Origin: Acinetobacter celticus
GTDB taxonomy: Bacteria; Pseudomonadota; Gammaproteobacteria; Pseudomonadales; Moraxellaceae
DNA length: 64,000 nt
Direction of reading: 5' to 3'
NCBI RefSeq assembly: GCF_001707755.1
Contig: NZ_MBDL01000011.1
Span: forward strand, 62,001-126,000
A program made the position numbers and the translations under genes. The notes below the pieces were generated by a model. It was given only the letters and a program-made list of their open reading frames with translations, was not told the origin of the DNA and made no database searches. Numbering within the stretch: the first letter of the stretch is position 1; every line of letters begins with the position of its first letter. Positions 62,782-64,000 of this stretch are shown here, piece by piece.

Positions 62782-64000
62782 TTATTGGGTATTTATAGCG
62801 CTATTTTCAGCACATAAAGCCTGATGGTGGTTGGTCGCCGATGGTAAAGTTACCGTAAATGTCGTCCCTACTCCTTCCTTCGATTCCACCTGTATTTCAC
62901 CATTGTTTAAATCGACAAAACGCTTGCATAGCATCAGCCCCAGACCTATGCCTTTTTCACCTGCGGTTCCTTTTAGGCTTACAGTAAATTTGGGTTCAAA
63001 CAATTGCTCGGTGTGATGTTGTGTCATACCTAAACCTGTATCTTGAATGGTTAAGCACACACCTAAATTTGTAGAGGTTGCTTTAAGCACCACCACACCC
63101 GTGCCATCAGTGCGGCTAAACTTCAATGCATTCGAAACCAAGTTTTGAATAATAGAAGTCACCATATTGATGTCTGCATAAATTTTCAGATCTGCGGGTA
63201 TTTCATTTAATAGTTGAATATTTTTTTTGATGGCCAAACTATTTAATACATTACAAACAATTTTGGCTGACTGACTAATCTCAAAATTAATAGGATGGTA
63301 GACAAATCGTCCACCTTCTGCCATTGCCCAATTGAGTAAGCTTTCCAACAAACTATAGGTCGATTGTGCGGTATCAAATAAATAGTCGGCAATATTTTGA
63401 ATACTCGATTCATCTAAAGAATCACGCTCCTGCGCCAAGACTTCAGAAAAACCCAGTAAGCCATGAAAAGGTGCGCGTAAATCATGCGCAATAATTTGGA
63501 AAAATTTTGTTTTACTAAAATTTAAAGCCGATTGTTGTTCATATAGTTCTTTTAATTCAGCATTTTCAACTCGGAGTTTAATAATGCTTATTAGGCTTTG
63601 CACAAACTCTTGTACCACCATTTTTTGTTGGGCATCAAACACATCAGGCTGTTCATCAAACAATAAAACTTGCCCAATAGAAATATCGCCATCTTTTAGG
63701 TTAAAGGCCAATAAGCGTGCATGATCTACACCCAAATTTTTAATGTGTTGCGAAAACTGTGCATAATTCGGATGCAAGATATCGAGACAATCTGCCCCAT
63801 CAAAATAAGCAACTAAGTTGGCTTCTTCATGGGCCAAAAATGGCTTACATCCCTTTGCAGAGGAAAACCAAATATAAGGTTCATCTTGAAAGACTAAAAT
63901 AGCGTTCTCAATTTGCAACATACTTCTTGAAAACCTCAGAAACTCAGCGACACGGTTGTCTTCAGTAAAAACGCCCATCAGCAAAGCCAGCCTACAAGAT
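62782..64000 (-). CDS. soluble hybrid-type sensor histidine kinase, possibly truncated at window end
   Basis: The frame is open to the window edge, so the true start may lie outside; the first ATG is at 63978, and about 398 residues are visible from it. The N-terminal 150 residues look like a GAF/PAS-type sensor domain (ENAILVFQDEPYIWF) with no membrane helix. They are followed by HisKA (FFQIIAHDLRAPFHGLLGF, the phospho-His) and HATPase (IIQNLVSNALKF, DTGLGM, GIGLGLMLCKRF). It is a cytoplasmic kinase; no response regulator is next to it. Signal and partner are unknown. Confidence 0.85.
   Translation of the reverse strand, partial: SCRLALLMGVFTEDNRVAEFLRFSRSMLQIENAILVFQDEPYIWFSSAKGCKPFLAHEEANLVAYFDGADCLDILHPNYAQFSQHIKNLGVDHARLLAFNLKDGDISIGQVLLFDEQPDVFDAQQKMVVQEFVQSLISIIKLRVENAELKELYEQQSALNFSKTKFFQIIAHDLRAPFHGLLGFSEVLAQERDSLDESSIQNIADYLFDTAQSTYSLLESLLNWAMAEGGRFVYHPINFEISQSAKIVCNVLNSLAIKKNIQLLNEIPADLKIYADINMVTSIIQNLVSNALKFSRTDGTGVVVLKATSTNLGVCLTIQDTGLGMTQHHTEQLFEPKFTVSLKGTAGEKGIGLGLMLCKRFVDLNNGEIQVESKEGVGTTFTVTLPSATNHHQALCAENSAINTQ

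Noticed and set aside
1..64000. Insertion sequences, prophage genes, CRISPR arrays
   Set aside because: No transposase, integrase, phage structural gene or regularly spaced repeat was found.

Overview
The window is a chromosomal segment of an Acinetobacter species (Moraxellaceae, Gammaproteobacteria). Three things point there. The base composition is AT-rich. The gene order rubA-rubB-estB-oxyR matches the alkane-oxidation electron-transfer operon described in Acinetobacter ADP1. A glycosyltransferase cluster lies between aspS and ilvE, which is the known site of the outer-core lipooligosaccharide (OC) locus in Acinetobacter. I see no insertion sequence, prophage, CRISPR array or rRNA.

Region 1-10400 is housekeeping: the 3' end of nadE, an elongator tRNA-Met with a very good promoter, a small lipoprotein, a universal stress protein, an alkyltransferase-like DNA repair protein, a decayed gene, a zinc metallopeptidase, a DUF808 membrane protein, trpS, lysS, a small esterase and apt. 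Region 10800-14200 is the rubredoxin / rubredoxin reductase / esterase / OxyR operon, with hairpins in its leader and both of its first intergenic gaps. Region 14800-23830 holds a LuxR-type regulator with a degenerate receiver, ppk1, mtgA, a rhomboid protease, the ybbA-ybbP ABC pair divergent from tesA, and a beta carbonic anhydrase.

Region 24300-34090 has a secreted lipase-like hydrolase followed by an unrecognised 333-residue protein, a Fur-boxed TonB-dependent siderophore receptor, nfuA, a second rhomboid protease, a small DUF7710-like protein, an unrecognised 515-residue protein and a Pit phosphate transporter preceded by a Pho-box-like site. Region 34550-45080 contains metH, then two short cassettes (a DUF4145 protein; a DUF559 nuclease-like protein plus a hypothetical) separated and bounded by three related palindromic repeats, then a phospholipase D family protein, a ZnuD-like zinc receptor with a Zur box, and a DUF4184 membrane protein.

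Region 45240-58980 runs from aspS to ilvE and is the OC locus. It contains an LpxL-like acyltransferase, a small membrane protein, a capsule-synthesis-like protein, GT25, a GH43/GINT1-like protein, GT4, GT2, two polysaccharide deacetylases, a CgeB-like glycosyltransferase, a phosphoethanolamine transferase and an ELM1-family glycosyltransferase. Together these should build and decorate the lipooligosaccharide outer core. The window ends with ilvE, glnE and a soluble histidine kinase whose 5' end may lie outside.

Metal and phosphate control is legible in the DNA: one Fur box, one Zur box and one Pho box sit where expected for their genes. The most unusual items are the repeat-bounded cassettes after metH, the degenerate response regulator with its upstream repeated motif, the layered hairpins in the rub operon, and the particular gene content of the OC locus. 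No wholly new system can be claimed from sequence reading alone.
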